This document shows positions 31,989 to 40,706 of a stretch of 64,000 nt of DNA, in pieces. This DNA is from Lactobacillus kalixensis DSM 16043. Lineage in GTDB: Bacteria > Bacillota > Bacilli > Lactobacillales > Lactobacillaceae. The stretch lies in NCBI RefSeq assembly GCF_001434335.1, contig NZ_AZFM01000001.1, positions 62,001 through 126,000 of the forward strand, in the 5' to 3' direction. Made by a program: the position numbers and the translations under genes. Below the pieces are notes generated by a model. It worked only from the letters and a program-made list of their open reading frames with translations. It searched no databases and had not been told where the DNA came from. Positions within the stretch are counted from its first letter, which is position 1, and every line of letters begins with the position of its first letter.

Positions 31989-33690
31989 AAATTATCGTAA
32001 AGAAATTATTGCGGCTTTAATTGCAATTTTCGTTTCAGCTTTCGCGACTTTGTATCAACCAAGATTGCTCGAAAATATTCAAAAAGCAATTATGGCAGAT
32101 CAACAGCAAAGCGTTGTACGTGATGGGATTTGGCTAATTGTCTTAGGCTTAATTGCAATTGTGGCTGGAATTTTCAATGTTTACTACGCTGCTAAAATTG
32201 CACAGGGTGTGACTAGTGACTTGCGTGAAGAAACTTATGCTAAGATTCAAAGCTTTTCATTTGGCAATATTGAGGATTTTAGTGCAGGTTCATTGACTAC
32301 ACGTTTAATTAACGATATGAACCAAGTGATGAACATGATCATGCAATTGTTCATGCAGTTACTCAGAATGCCAATTTTAATGGTTGGCTCATTTATCTTC
32401 TGTATTATCATTATTCCCCGTTATTGGTGGGCTACTGTCTTAATGGTTGCATTAATCATTGGAGTTGGAGCGATTGTTTTAAATAGAATGAACAGTTTAT
32501 TCGATAAGTTCCAAGTTTTGATGGATAGGATTTCAGGACAAGCCCAAGAAACCTTACAAGGGGTTCGAGTTGTTAAGTCTTTCAATCAAGGTCCACAAGA
32601 AATCAAAAAATTCGATCAAACTTCAGACAAGTTGAATGACTACAACATTACAATTGGTTACTGGTTCTCAGCTGTCATGCCCGCTTTTTCAATGATTGCT
32701 TACTTAGTGATCACGTTAATTATTTTCTTGATTGGCCGCAGCATTACCAACCATCCAACAGATGTTGCAATTGTAAGTCCATTTGTTAACTATATTTTGA
32801 CACTTCTTTGGACAACGATGATTGCCGGAATGACTATGATGCAATTTGCCCGTGGGTTGATTTCTTTAGGCAGAATTAAGGAAGTTTTAGATACCGAGCC
32901 AGATGTGAAGTTCAATGATAATGCCCCTGTTGAAAAATTAGGCGGTAGTGTTGAATTTGATCATGTTTCTTTCACTTATCCAGATGGTGACCAAGAGACT
33001 TTAAAAGATATTTCTTTCAAAATTCCAGCAAACCAAATGGTCGGAATCGTTGGTGCAACTGGTTCTGGTAAGTCGACTTTAGCACAGTTAATCGCTCGAC
33101 TATATGATCCAACCAAAGGCGAAGTTAAGATTGGCGGTCATAACTTAAAGGATGTTAATGAAAAATCTTTGCGTCAGACAGTTTCTTTTGTATTGCAAAG
33201 AGCAGTGTTATTTTCAGGAACAATTGCAAGCAACTTACGTCAAGGTAAATCTGAAGCAAAACACCACGAATTACAAAGAGCAGCAAGAATGGCACAAGCT
33301 GCCGAATTTATCGAACGCTATAATGATACCTTTGATCACGAAGTCGAAGAGCGTTCTGCTAACTTCTCAGGTGGGCAAAAGCAGCGCCTTTCTATTGCTC
33401 GTGGATTAATTGCCAAATCTCCAATTTTGATTTTGGATGATTCAACTTCGGCTCTTGACGCTGAATCTGAAAAGAAAGTGCAACAGGCACTTGAACACGA
33501 AATGCCTGATACCACAACTTTTATTATTGCTGAAAAGATTGTTTCAGTTAAAAATGCTGATCAAATTTTGGTATTAGATGACGGAAAATTAGTTGCTCAG
33601 GGTACTCATGAAGAATTGATCAAAACTTCTCCGGTTTACCAAGAAATTTATAAGACTCAAACAGCGAAAGAAAGTGTAGGTGAAGAATAA
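31954..33690 (+). CDS. ABC multidrug exporter, subunit with degenerate nucleotide site
   Basis: A 578-residue half-transporter with six membrane segments and a C-terminal ATPase. The Walker A is GATGSGKST (about residue 368), the signature FSGGQKQRL is intact. The Walker B ends ILDDSTSALD, with Asp where the catalytic Glu normally sits, and the H-loop His is replaced by Glu (IIAEKI). This marks the non-catalytic partner of a heterodimeric exporter of the LmrCD/BmrCD type. AGAGGA precedes ATG 31954, inside the MarR gene. The stop overlaps the next start (TAATG). Confidence 0.92.
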   Translation: MNTLKILKPHFKNYRKEIIAALIAIFVSAFATLYQPRLLENIQKAIMADQQQSVVRDGIWLIVLGLIAIVAGIFNVYYAAKIAQGVTSDLREETYAKIQSFSFGNIEDFSAGSLTTRLINDMNQVMNMIMQLFMQLLRMPILMVGSFIFCIIIIPRYWWATVLMVALIIGVGAIVLNRMNSLFDKFQVLMDRISGQAQETLQGVRVVKSFNQGPQEIKKFDQTSDKLNDYNITIGYWFSAVMPAFSMIAYLVITLIIFLIGRSITNHPTDVAIVSPFVNYILTLLWTTMIAGMTMMQFARGLISLGRIKEVLDTEPDVKFNDNAPVEKLGGSVEFDHVSFTYPDGDQETLKDISFKIPANQMVGIVGATGSGKSTLAQLIARLYDPTKGEVKIGGHNLKDVNEKSLRQTVSFVLQRAVLFSGTIASNLRQGKSEAKHHELQRAARMAQAAEFIERYNDTFDHEVEERSANFSGGQKQRLSIARGLIAKSPILILDDSTSALDAESEKKVQQALEHEMPDTTTFIIAEKIVSVKNADQILVLDDGKLVAQGTHEELIKTSPVYQEIYKTQTAKESVGEE

Positions 33691-35447
33691 TGTCAGATAC
33701 TAAAAAGGCTCTAAAATATTTTGTTAAATATCTGCGTCCTTACTGGAAAGGTATTATTGTCATAATTATTTTGTCACTTATTTCTAGTGTAGCAGCTGTT
33801 ATTGCACCTACTTACTTGGGCCGCACGGTTACTTCTTTGACTAACTTTGTTAATGGTAAGGGCGGCATGAATTCCTTCTATAATGCATTGTGGGCCATGT
33901 TAGCATTCTTTACTTTAAGCATGGTGTCAATTTTCATTGCTTGGATGGTCATGTCAAAGTTCAACGCTGATGCTACTAATGACATGCGTGAGAATTTATT
34001 TAGTAAATTTCAAAGAATGCTCGTACGCTACTTTGATACACATCAAGATGGTAAATTGTTATCCTTGTTCACATCCGACCTTGATAACATTTTTAACGCA
34101 ATGAACAATGCGATCTTTGAAATTATATCTCAAGGAATAAGATTTATCGGTACAATTATCATCATGTATGTAGTTGATGCTCGTCTTGCTACGGCGACGA
34201 TTGCAACTACTCCGGTTATCTTGATTATCTGCGTGATTTTGATGAAAAAGGCGCGCATATACATTGATAAGCAGCAAGATGAAATTAGTGATTTGAACGG
34301 TTATATTACTGAACAAATTAATGGTGAAAAAGTAATTATTACTAATGGTCTTCGTGAAGAATCAGTTGAGGGTTTCAGAACTTACAACAATAAGGTAAGA
34401 AGTGCCATGTTCAAAGGTCAATTCTACTCAGGAATTTTACTTCCATTGATGAATGGTCTTAACTTACTTAATTTGGCAATCGTGATTGCTGTTGGAGCAT
34501 GGTTGATTATGTCTGGTCAGGTTAGTCAAGCCGTTGGTTTGGGTTTAATCGTAACCTTCGTTGAGTATTCACAAACTTATTTTGAACCATTAACTCAAAT
34601 TTCTTCAATTTACTCAATGATTCAACTCGCTTTAACTGGTGGTAGAAGATTGGCTGATGTTGAAGCACAACCTGATGAAGATGCAGTGGTAAATGGTAAG
34701 ACAATTACTGGATTAAAGAACGGCTTGAAGCTTGAAGATGTTCACTTTGGTTACACTAAGGATAAAGAAATTTTGCACGGTGTTAGCGTCGATGTAAATA
34801 AGGGACAATCTGTTGCTGTAGTTGGCCCAACGGGATCTGGTAAAACTACTATCATGAACTTAGTTAATCGTTTCTATGATGTCGATTCAGGCCGTATTAC
34901 GTATGATGGTATTGACATTAGAGATATTCAATTGAAATCATTAAGAGACAATGTGGGGATTGTTTTGCAAGATTCAATTCTGTTTACAGGTAGTGTTGCT
35001 GACAATATCCGTTATGGTAAGCCAAATGCAAGCATGGAAGAAGTGATTTCTGCGGCTAAACAAGCTAATATCCATGACTTTATTGAAAGCTTACCAGATG
35101 GCTATGACACCCAAGTTAGTGATTCTAGTTCAGCCTTTTCAACTGGGCAAAAACAATTGATGTCAATTGCGAGAACCATTTTGACTAATCCACCATTTTT
35201 GATTTTAGATGAAGCAACTTCCAATGTAGATACGGTTACTGAAGAAAAAATCCAAATGGCAATGGATAGAGTAATTGCAGGTAGAACTTCATTTGTGATT
35301 GCGCACCGCTTGAAGACAATCTTGAATTCAGATAAGATCTTGGTCTTAAAAGATGGTCAAGTAATCGAAGAAGGAAGTCACAAGCAACTACTTAAAGAAA
35401 AGGGCTTCTACTACAAGCTATATACAGATCAAACTGTTTTTGAATAA
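33690..35447 (+). CDS. ABC multidrug exporter, catalytic partner subunit
   Basis: A 585-residue half-transporter. The Walker A is GPTGSGKTT, Walker B ILDEATSNVD with the catalytic Glu, and the H-loop is IAHRLKTI. Its signature motif is altered to FSTGQKQL. This is the expected complement of the upstream subunit: the two composite sites would be one competent and one degenerate. The start overlaps the upstream stop by 1 nt, ensuring equal synthesis. The export substrate is unknown. Confidence 0.93.
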   Translation: MSDTKKALKYFVKYLRPYWKGIIVIIILSLISSVAAVIAPTYLGRTVTSLTNFVNGKGGMNSFYNALWAMLAFFTLSMVSIFIAWMVMSKFNADATNDMRENLFSKFQRMLVRYFDTHQDGKLLSLFTSDLDNIFNAMNNAIFEIISQGIRFIGTIIIMYVVDARLATATIATTPVILIICVILMKKARIYIDKQQDEISDLNGYITEQINGEKVIITNGLREESVEGFRTYNNKVRSAMFKGQFYSGILLPLMNGLNLLNLAIVIAVGAWLIMSGQVSQAVGLGLIVTFVEYSQTYFEPLTQISSIYSMIQLALTGGRRLADVEAQPDEDAVVNGKTITGLKNGLKLEDVHFGYTKDKEILHGVSVDVNKGQSVAVVGPTGSGKTTIMNLVNRFYDVDSGRITYDGIDIRDIQLKSLRDNVGIVLQDSILFTGSVADNIRYGKPNASMEEVISAAKQANIHDFIESLPDGYDTQVSDSSSAFSTGQKQLMSIARTILTNPPFLILDEATSNVDTVTEEKIQMAMDRVIAGRTSFVIAHRLKTILNSDKILVLKDGQVIEEGSHKQLLKEKGFYYKLYTDQTVFE

Positions 35448-35509
35448 AAGTGAAAAGAAGTGTCTGGGAAATAAGTCGATTTTTAGTTAATTTTTGACTT
35501 TTACCCAAA

Positions 35510-35580
35510 ATAAAAATCCTATTAAATCGCGGTTTTGATTATTGATCATTACTGATAAACCTTGATTTAATAGGATTTTG
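35510..35580. terminator. bidirectional terminator after the ABC exporter operon
   Basis: AAAATCCTATTAAATC and GATTTAATAGGATTTT pair as long arms, with an internal hairpin, between converging genes. Confidence 0.8.
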
Positions 35581-35596
35581 TCATTTCTGAGTTTTT

Positions 35597-36505
35597 TCAG
35601 GTCTTTAAGAAGTTAACAAAATTCTCTGAAAAGATTTTTTGCTTATCTTGCTTAGAAATAGCTAAATTATTGATTGCACCACTAACTTCTGCATTTGCTC
35701 CAGATGGTGGGACTGCAAATGGAGCGTCAGTACCAAATAAAACATGATCAAGACCATAGTAGTCAATTGCTAATTGAAGCGCAGGTGTATTTCCTAAAAT
35801 TGCGGTATCAACATAGAAATTCTTAAAGCATTTAGCTTCTTCATTTGGCAAAATATGATTAATTCTTTCGGCAAAAAATGGTACCATTGCACCAGCGTGG
35901 TGAACTAAGATTTTTAAGTTAGGATAATCTTCAAAAATCTTACTTTCTACCAATTGCAACATTGCTTGAGACAATTCATATTCCCAAGAAAAGACCAAGT
36001 TATTATCTGGCTTGCGTTGATCAAAAACCGGATGTAACCACAAGGGAAGATTAGCCTCAGCGGCTTTTGCTAAAACAGGTCTAAACTCCGGATCAGCAAT
36101 ACTTTTACCCAAATGCCGAGTGAAGATCTGTGCTCCAATCAAATGTGGATTCTGTACAATTTCGTCAACTATTTTGATAGCTTCGTCTATATTGTTCATC
36201 GGTAATACACCAACGCCAGCTTCAAATTTATCTGAATGGTCAAAAACAATCTCGGCTAATTCATCATTGGCTTTACGAGATAATTGAGCAGCTTGATTTG
36301 GTTTACAAAAATCTTCTGGGCTAATGTTTACTAAGGAAATAGCTTGTTTAGTATTGTCATTTGGCCACTGCTTTAAGCGTGAAGTTAGGTCAATCAAATT
36401 TTTGATTTTGATGAAAGGAAAGATGGTTGGAATTTCTGGCGAAATCTCCAACATATCTTGGTAATATTTAGGCGGTAGTATATGCGCAAATGCGTCAATT
36501 TTCAT
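35597..36505 (-). CDS. amidohydrolase-family metalloenzyme (ACMSD-like)
   Basis: The 302-residue protein resembles the aminocarboxymuconate-semialdehyde decarboxylase branch of amidohydrolases. The usual N-terminal HxH is FAHIL here, so one metal His is altered (DAFAHILPP). HPVF, ILVHHAGAM and the terminal LFGTDAPFA supply the other His and Asp ligands. Such enzymes decarboxylate or hydrolyse aromatic or phenolic acids. AGAGGTGATT precedes the ATG. It lies 66 nt downstream of a same-strand AraC regulator, so the two are probably one unit. Substrate unknown. Confidence 0.85.
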   Translation of the reverse strand: MKIDAFAHILPPKYYQDMLEISPEIPTIFPFIKIKNLIDLTSRLKQWPNDNTKQAISLVNISPEDFCKPNQAAQLSRKANDELAEIVFDHSDKFEAGVGVLPMNNIDEAIKIVDEIVQNPHLIGAQIFTRHLGKSIADPEFRPVLAKAAEANLPLWLHPVFDQRKPDNNLVFSWEYELSQAMLQLVESKIFEDYPNLKILVHHAGAMVPFFAERINHILPNEEAKCFKNFYVDTAILGNTPALQLAIDYYGLDHVLFGTDAPFAVPPSGANAEVSGAINNLAISKQDKQKIFSENFVNFLKT

Positions 36506-36571
36506 CGAATCACCTCTAGATTTTTAATGAACATTATCTCAACTTTTATTTGAATCTACAATGATGGAAAA

Positions 36572-37393
36572 TTACATTCTGAAATTCTTCGGGCTTAATC
36601 CGTTATAACGTTTAAATGCTTTAGAGAAAGTAAATTCGTCACTATAACCAACTTCTCCTGCAATTTTCTTGATTGGCTCATCTTTTGTCTTTAATAATTG
36701 TTTTGCTTCTTCCATGCGAATTTTTATTAAAAATTGCTGCGGCGATAAAGCTAAATTTTTCTTAAACAGAGAATACAAGTAGCTACGCGAAATATTTAAT
36801 TTTTGACACAAGTCAGTAATATTGCAGCTACTATCTCGAAAATTATTTTCTAAATAAATTACTGCTAACTTCAAATCATTTTTCGACGTATCAGTATTCT
36901 TAGATTTTGGATTGGGATACTCAGTGAGTAGGTAATAAAAGGTATGATACAGCAGCGATTCAATTAGTAAGTCGTTGGCCAATGAAGATGGTAAGTGAAT
37001 TGCATCAAACAACTGAAAAAGATAATCCTTAAACTTGCTATCTTGCATCTGACGCAAGTAATTTTTTTGACTCAAAAGTGAATTCTGAAAAATTGACGAA
37101 ATTCTGGTTCCCGATAAGCCAATCCAAAAATATGACCATGGATCCTCACTATCTGCTTGATAAAAACAGGGAACATCTTTGGGTAAGATAAATATATCAC
37201 CAGCTTTTAATTGTGTAACTGGATGATTAGCAGAAGAGAAGATTCCTTTTCCTTTTTGCACATAATGGATAACATAATTGTCGCGAACGTTATTACCCTT
37301 AAAAATATAATTTGGCTGACAATTTTCTTGGCCAAAGAATAAAATATTACTTTCAATTCCTTGACCAGAGAGTGTTCGATATTCACCGTCCAT
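36572..37393 (-). CDS. AraC-family transcriptional regulator, sugar-sensing type
   Basis: A 273-residue regulator with an N-terminal cupin (YVIHYVQKGKGIF, LKAGDIFILPKDVPCFYQAD, WSYFWIGLSG) and a C-terminal AraC domain (NITDLCQKLNISRSYLYSLF; EVGYSDEFTFSKAFKRYNGLSP). The WSYFWIGLSG stretch is typical of regulators of alpha-glucoside, raffinose or sucrose genes (MsmR-like). It is divergent from sucrose phosphorylase, its likely target, and is followed in the same direction by the amidohydrolase. Confidence 0.9.
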   Translation of the reverse strand: MDGEYRTLSGQGIESNILFFGQENCQPNYIFKGNNVRDNYVIHYVQKGKGIFSSANHPVTQLKAGDIFILPKDVPCFYQADSEDPWSYFWIGLSGTRISSIFQNSLLSQKNYLRQMQDSKFKDYLFQLFDAIHLPSSLANDLLIESLLYHTFYYLLTEYPNPKSKNTDTSKNDLKLAVIYLENNFRDSSCNITDLCQKLNISRSYLYSLFKKNLALSPQQFLIKIRMEEAKQLLKTKDEPIKKIAGEVGYSDEFTFSKAFKRYNGLSPKNFRM

Positions 37394-37607
37394 TTTGCTT
37401 TTGCCTTTCTACGATTTTGACATAAAAAACATGTCTATATGTTTATCAGAATATTATTCATAACCTAATTATAGCATTTGAGCGTTGAAGCATGGCGAAA
37501 TGTTTTGAACTTAAAAAGACAATAAATTAATGAATAAATCTATGGTTAACTATTCGATAAAAAACAATAATATTAATAGAAAGCGGTTAAAAAGGAAAGG
37601 GAAAACT

Positions 37608-39050
37608 ATGTCAATTACTAACAAAGTAATGCTAATTACATATCCTGATAGTTTGGGGAAGAACATCCATGAGTTATCAGAAGTTCTAGCAACTGATCTT
37701 AAAGGCGCAGTTGGTGGGGTTCACTTATTGCCATTCTTCCCATCAACGGGCGATCGTGGCTTTGCCCCTACAGATTATTCAACTGTTGATCCAACATTTG
37801 GTGACTGGTCAGATGTTGAAAAGTTAGGTGAGCAATATTATTTGATGTTTGACTTTATGATTAATCATATCTCAAGACAATCAAAATATTACCGCGATTT
37901 TCAAAATAATAAAGATAAAAGTCCTTATGCCGATTTGTTCTTAAGTTGGGATAAATTCTGGCCTGAAGGTCGACCAACTCAAGCTGATGTTGATTTGATT
38001 TATAAGCGTAAAGATAAGGCACCATATCAAGAAATCACTTTTGCTGATGGAAGTAAGGAAAAGCTTTGGAATACGTTTGGTCCAGAACAGATTGATCTTG
38101 ATATTAGAAAAGAAGTTACTAAGAACTTTATCAAGCAAACTTTAAGCAAATTAATCGATCACGGTGCAGATATTATTCGCTTGGATGCCTTTGCTTATGC
38201 GGTTAAAAAACTTGATACCAATGACTTCTTTGTTGAGCCTGAAATTTGGGATCTACTTAATCAAGTACAAGCTGATATTGCTTCAAAGGGTGCAATGATT
38301 TTACCAGAAATTCATGAGCACTACTCAATGCCATTCAAGATTGCCGAGCATGATTACTTTATCTATGATTTTGCTTTACCAATGGTTACTTTATATTCAT
38401 TATATAGCGGTAAAACGAATCGATTAGCTGCATGGTTGAAGAAGTGTCCAATGAAGCAATTTACAACGCTGGACACACACGATGGAATTGGCGTGGTTGA
38501 TGCAAGAGACATTTTGACACCTGAAGAGATTGACTATACTAGTAATGAACTTTACAAGGTTGGAGCAAATGTTAAGAAAAAATATTCAAGTGCCGAGTAT
38601 CACAACTTAGACATTTACCAAATCAATACAACATATTATTCTGCTTTAGGTAATGATGATAAGAAGTACTTTATGTCACGGCTTATTCAAGTATTTGCAC
38701 CGGGTATTCCACAAGTTTATTATGTAGGGATGTTAGCTGGTAAAAATGATATTAAGCTTCTTGAAGAAACTAAAGAAGGTCGAAACATTAACCGTCACTA
38801 TTATTCAAGAGAAGAAGTGGCTCAAGAAATAAAGCGTCCAGTTGTGGAATCCCTGCTTAGATTATTTACTTTTAGAAATCAAGAAGCCGCCTTTGATTTA
38901 AATGGCTCAATTCAAATTACCACACCTACTGAAAATACAATTCAAATCGATCGCTATAATCAAGATCAGTCTCGCCATGCACAGCTTCAAGCTAACTTGA
39001 AAGATTTAACTTATCAAGTGAATGTGAATGGTGAACAAGTAACTTTTTAA
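37608..39050 (+). CDS. gtfA: sucrose phosphorylase (GH13)
   Basis: The 480-residue enzyme splits sucrose with phosphate into alpha-glucose-1-phosphate and fructose. Family marks are the N-terminal [36 protein letters not shown], the nucleophile Asp in [10 protein letters not shown], the acid/base Glu in LPEIHEHY and the stabilising Asp in [13 protein letters not shown] 37608 has AAAGGAAAGGG just upstream; an in-frame ATG at 37530 would add a 26-residue lysine-rich extension without family match. GAAAGCGGTTAA (about 37579) resembles a partial cre site. It may be controlled by the divergent AraC regulator. No sucrose transporter is adjacent. Confidence 0.95.
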   Translation: MSITNKVMLITYPDSLGKNIHELSEVLATDLKGAVGGVHLLPFFPSTGDRGFAPTDYSTVDPTFGDWSDVEKLGEQYYLMFDFMINHISRQSKYYRDFQNNKDKSPYADLFLSWDKFWPEGRPTQADVDLIYKRKDKAPYQEITFADGSKEKLWNTFGPEQIDLDIRKEVTKNFIKQTLSKLIDHGADIIRLDAFAYAVKKLDTNDFFVEPEIWDLLNQVQADIASKGAMILPEIHEHYSMPFKIAEHDYFIYDFALPMVTLYSLYSGKTNRLAAWLKKCPMKQFTTLDTHDGIGVVDARDILTPEEIDYTSNELYKVGANVKKKYSSAEYHNLDIYQINTTYYSALGNDDKKYFMSRLIQVFAPGIPQVYYVGMLAGKNDIKLLEETKEGRNINRHYYSREEVAQEIKRPVVESLLRLFTFRNQEAAFDLNGSIQITTPTENTIQIDRYNQDQSRHAQLQANLKDLTYQVNVNGEQVTF

Positions 39051-39077
39051 ATAAGAAAACAGATATTTCCTCTCAAG

Positions 39078-39118
39078 CAAAAGCTTCAATTAATTTCGGG
39101 GCTTTTGCTTTTTACTCT
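39078..39118 (+). terminator. terminator of sucrose phosphorylase
   Basis: AGCAAAAGC pairs with GCTTTTGCT around a 15-nt loop, followed by T residues. Confidence 0.75.
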
Positions 39119-39189
39119 AACCAGGAAAGCGGTAAAAATGTTAAAATAAAAGACGAATATTTTTGACTGTTAATTTTGGAGAAAAATAT

Positions 39190-40503
39190 ATGTTAGATAA
39201 AAACAAAGAAGTTTGGTTTATTGGAATTAAAGGTACCGGTATGGCATCTTTAGCATTACTTTTGCATGACTTAGGTTACAAGGTTGCTGGTAGTGATATT
39301 GAAAAGTACACTTTCACACAAGTACCACTTGAAAAAGCTGGCATCGAAGTTAAAGACTTTGATCCAGCAAATATTAAGAGTAACGATGAACAAGTAATCG
39401 TTAAAGGAAACGCCTTTAAGGAAGAAAATCCAGAAGTTAAGGCTTGTCTTGATAAAGGAGTTGAATGGCAATCTTACCCAGATACTGTTGAAGAAATTGT
39501 GCAAGCTCATACTTCAATCGGTATTTCAGGTACACATGGTAAGACTTCAACTACCAGTCTTTTGTCACACGTTTTAGGTGAAGTTGCTCCAACGTCTTAC
39601 TTAATCGGTGATGGTCGCGGTAAGGGTGTTGAAGGTTCACGTTTCTTTGTATATGAGGCTGATGAATATCGTCGTCACTTCTTGGCATATCATCCAGATT
39701 ACCAAATCATGACTAACATCGACTTCGACCACCCAGATTACTTCAAGGATCAAGCTGATTACACTAGCGCTTTCCAATCAGCAGCAGATCAAACTAAGAA
39801 AGCTTTATTTGTGTGGGGTGATGACAAGCGTTTGCAATCACTTAAGACTGATATTCCAAAATACACTTATGGTTTTAAGGATACAGATGGCTTTCAAGCT
39901 AACCAGATTGAAAAATCAACTACTGGTTCTAAGTTCCACGTTTTGGCCCATGGTAAGGATCTTGGTGAATTCGAAATTCATTTATTTGGTGACCACAGTA
40001 TTTTAAATGCCACTGCTGTTATTGCAGTTGCTTATACTGAAAAGGTACCAATGGATGATATCCGTGATGGTATGCTTACTTTCAAAGGTGCTAAGCGTAG
40101 ATTTAGTGAAAAAGACTTCGGCGACATTGCTGTAATTGATGACTACGCACACCACCCAACTGAAATGCGTGCAACTATCCAAGCAGCTCGTCAAAAGTTC
40201 CCAGATAAGAAATTAGTCGTTGTCTTTCAACCACATACTTTCTCAAGAACTAAGAAGTACCAAAAGGACTTTGAAGAAATTTTACGTGATGTTGATAAGG
40301 TATACGTTACTCCGATTTATGCTTCAGCGCGTGAAGCAAATGGGGATATTTCAAGTGAAGACTTGGTTAAGAATATCCCAGGTTCAGAAGTAATTGACTT
40401 GGACAACATTCAAGATTTAACTAAGAACAAAAACTCTGTCGTTGTCTTCATGGGTGCTGGCGATATTCCTAAGTATGAAGATGCTTATGAAAAGTTGCTT
40501 TAG
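39190..40503 (+). CDS. murC: UDP-N-acetylmuramate--L-alanine ligase
   Basis: The 437-residue ATP-dependent ligase adds L-alanine to UDP-N-acetylmuramic acid in peptidoglycan precursor synthesis. It has the N-terminal UDP-binding FIGIKGTGMASLALLL, the ATP loop SGTHGKTSTTSLL, the central YEADEYRRHFL and NIDFDHPDYF, and DDYAHHPTEM typical of MurC. ATG 39190 has GGAG upstream; the longer start 27 nt earlier is not supported. Length is normal. It is monocistronic, with a CRISPR-like relic and then a strong terminator downstream. Confidence 0.96.
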   Translation: MLDKNKEVWFIGIKGTGMASLALLLHDLGYKVAGSDIEKYTFTQVPLEKAGIEVKDFDPANIKSNDEQVIVKGNAFKEENPEVKACLDKGVEWQSYPDTVEEIVQAHTSIGISGTHGKTSTTSLLSHVLGEVAPTSYLIGDGRGKGVEGSRFFVYEADEYRRHFLAYHPDYQIMTNIDFDHPDYFKDQADYTSAFQSAADQTKKALFVWGDDKRLQSLKTDIPKYTYGFKDTDGFQANQIEKSTTGSKFHVLAHGKDLGEFEIHLFGDHSILNATAVIAVAYTEKVPMDDIRDGMLTFKGAKRRFSEKDFGDIAVIDDYAHHPTEMRATIQAARQKFPDKKLVVVFQPHTFSRTKKYQKDFEEILRDVDKVYVTPIYASAREANGDISSEDLVKNIPGSEVIDLDNIQDLTKNKNSVVVFMGAGDIPKYEDAYEKLL

Positions 40504-40529
40504 TTAAAAATAGGGTAGTATAAACTATA

Positions 40530-40621
40530 TTAGTCCCCACAATAGTGGGGGGTGATCCAAGAGTAGTACTGTGTACTTTTGGAATAAAATATATTTTCCT
40601 CACGTATGTGGGGTTGAAAAA
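40530..40621 (+). CRISPR. degenerate two-repeat type I-E CRISPR relic
   Basis: Two hairpin repeats lie 63 nt apart. Repeat 1 (about 40530-40558) has CCCCAC/GTGGGG arms and ends GGTGATCC, the usual 3' end of lactobacillar type I-E repeats. Repeat 2 (about 40592-40620) has ATTTTCCTCACGTATGTGGG and a decayed 3' end, as expected for the last repeat of an array. The spacer is about 34 nt, close to the usual 33. There is no leader, no further repeat and no cas gene in the window. Consensus comparison is from memory of acidophilus-group repeats. Confidence 0.55.
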
Positions 40622-40666
40622 AGCCCAGAAATTCATTAAAAATAATGAATTTCTGGGTTTTTATAT
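40621..40666. terminator. strong bidirectional terminator between murC and the rRNA methyltransferase gene
   Basis: AACCCAGAAATTCATT on the minus strand and its complement form a long stem with a six-base loop, with A and T runs outside. Confidence 0.88.
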
Positions 40667-40706
40667 CTGGGTTAAAAATCTAGTTTTTTTTCAGACACTT
40701 TACGGA

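Noticed and set aside
37579-37590. cre-like GAAAGCGGTTAA before sucrose phosphorylase
   Set aside because: It lacks the outer TG and CA of the consensus, so it is too weak to list as a site.
37530-37607. Lysine-rich N-terminal extension of sucrose phosphorylase
   Set aside because: No family match; the strong ribosome binding site points to ATG 37608.
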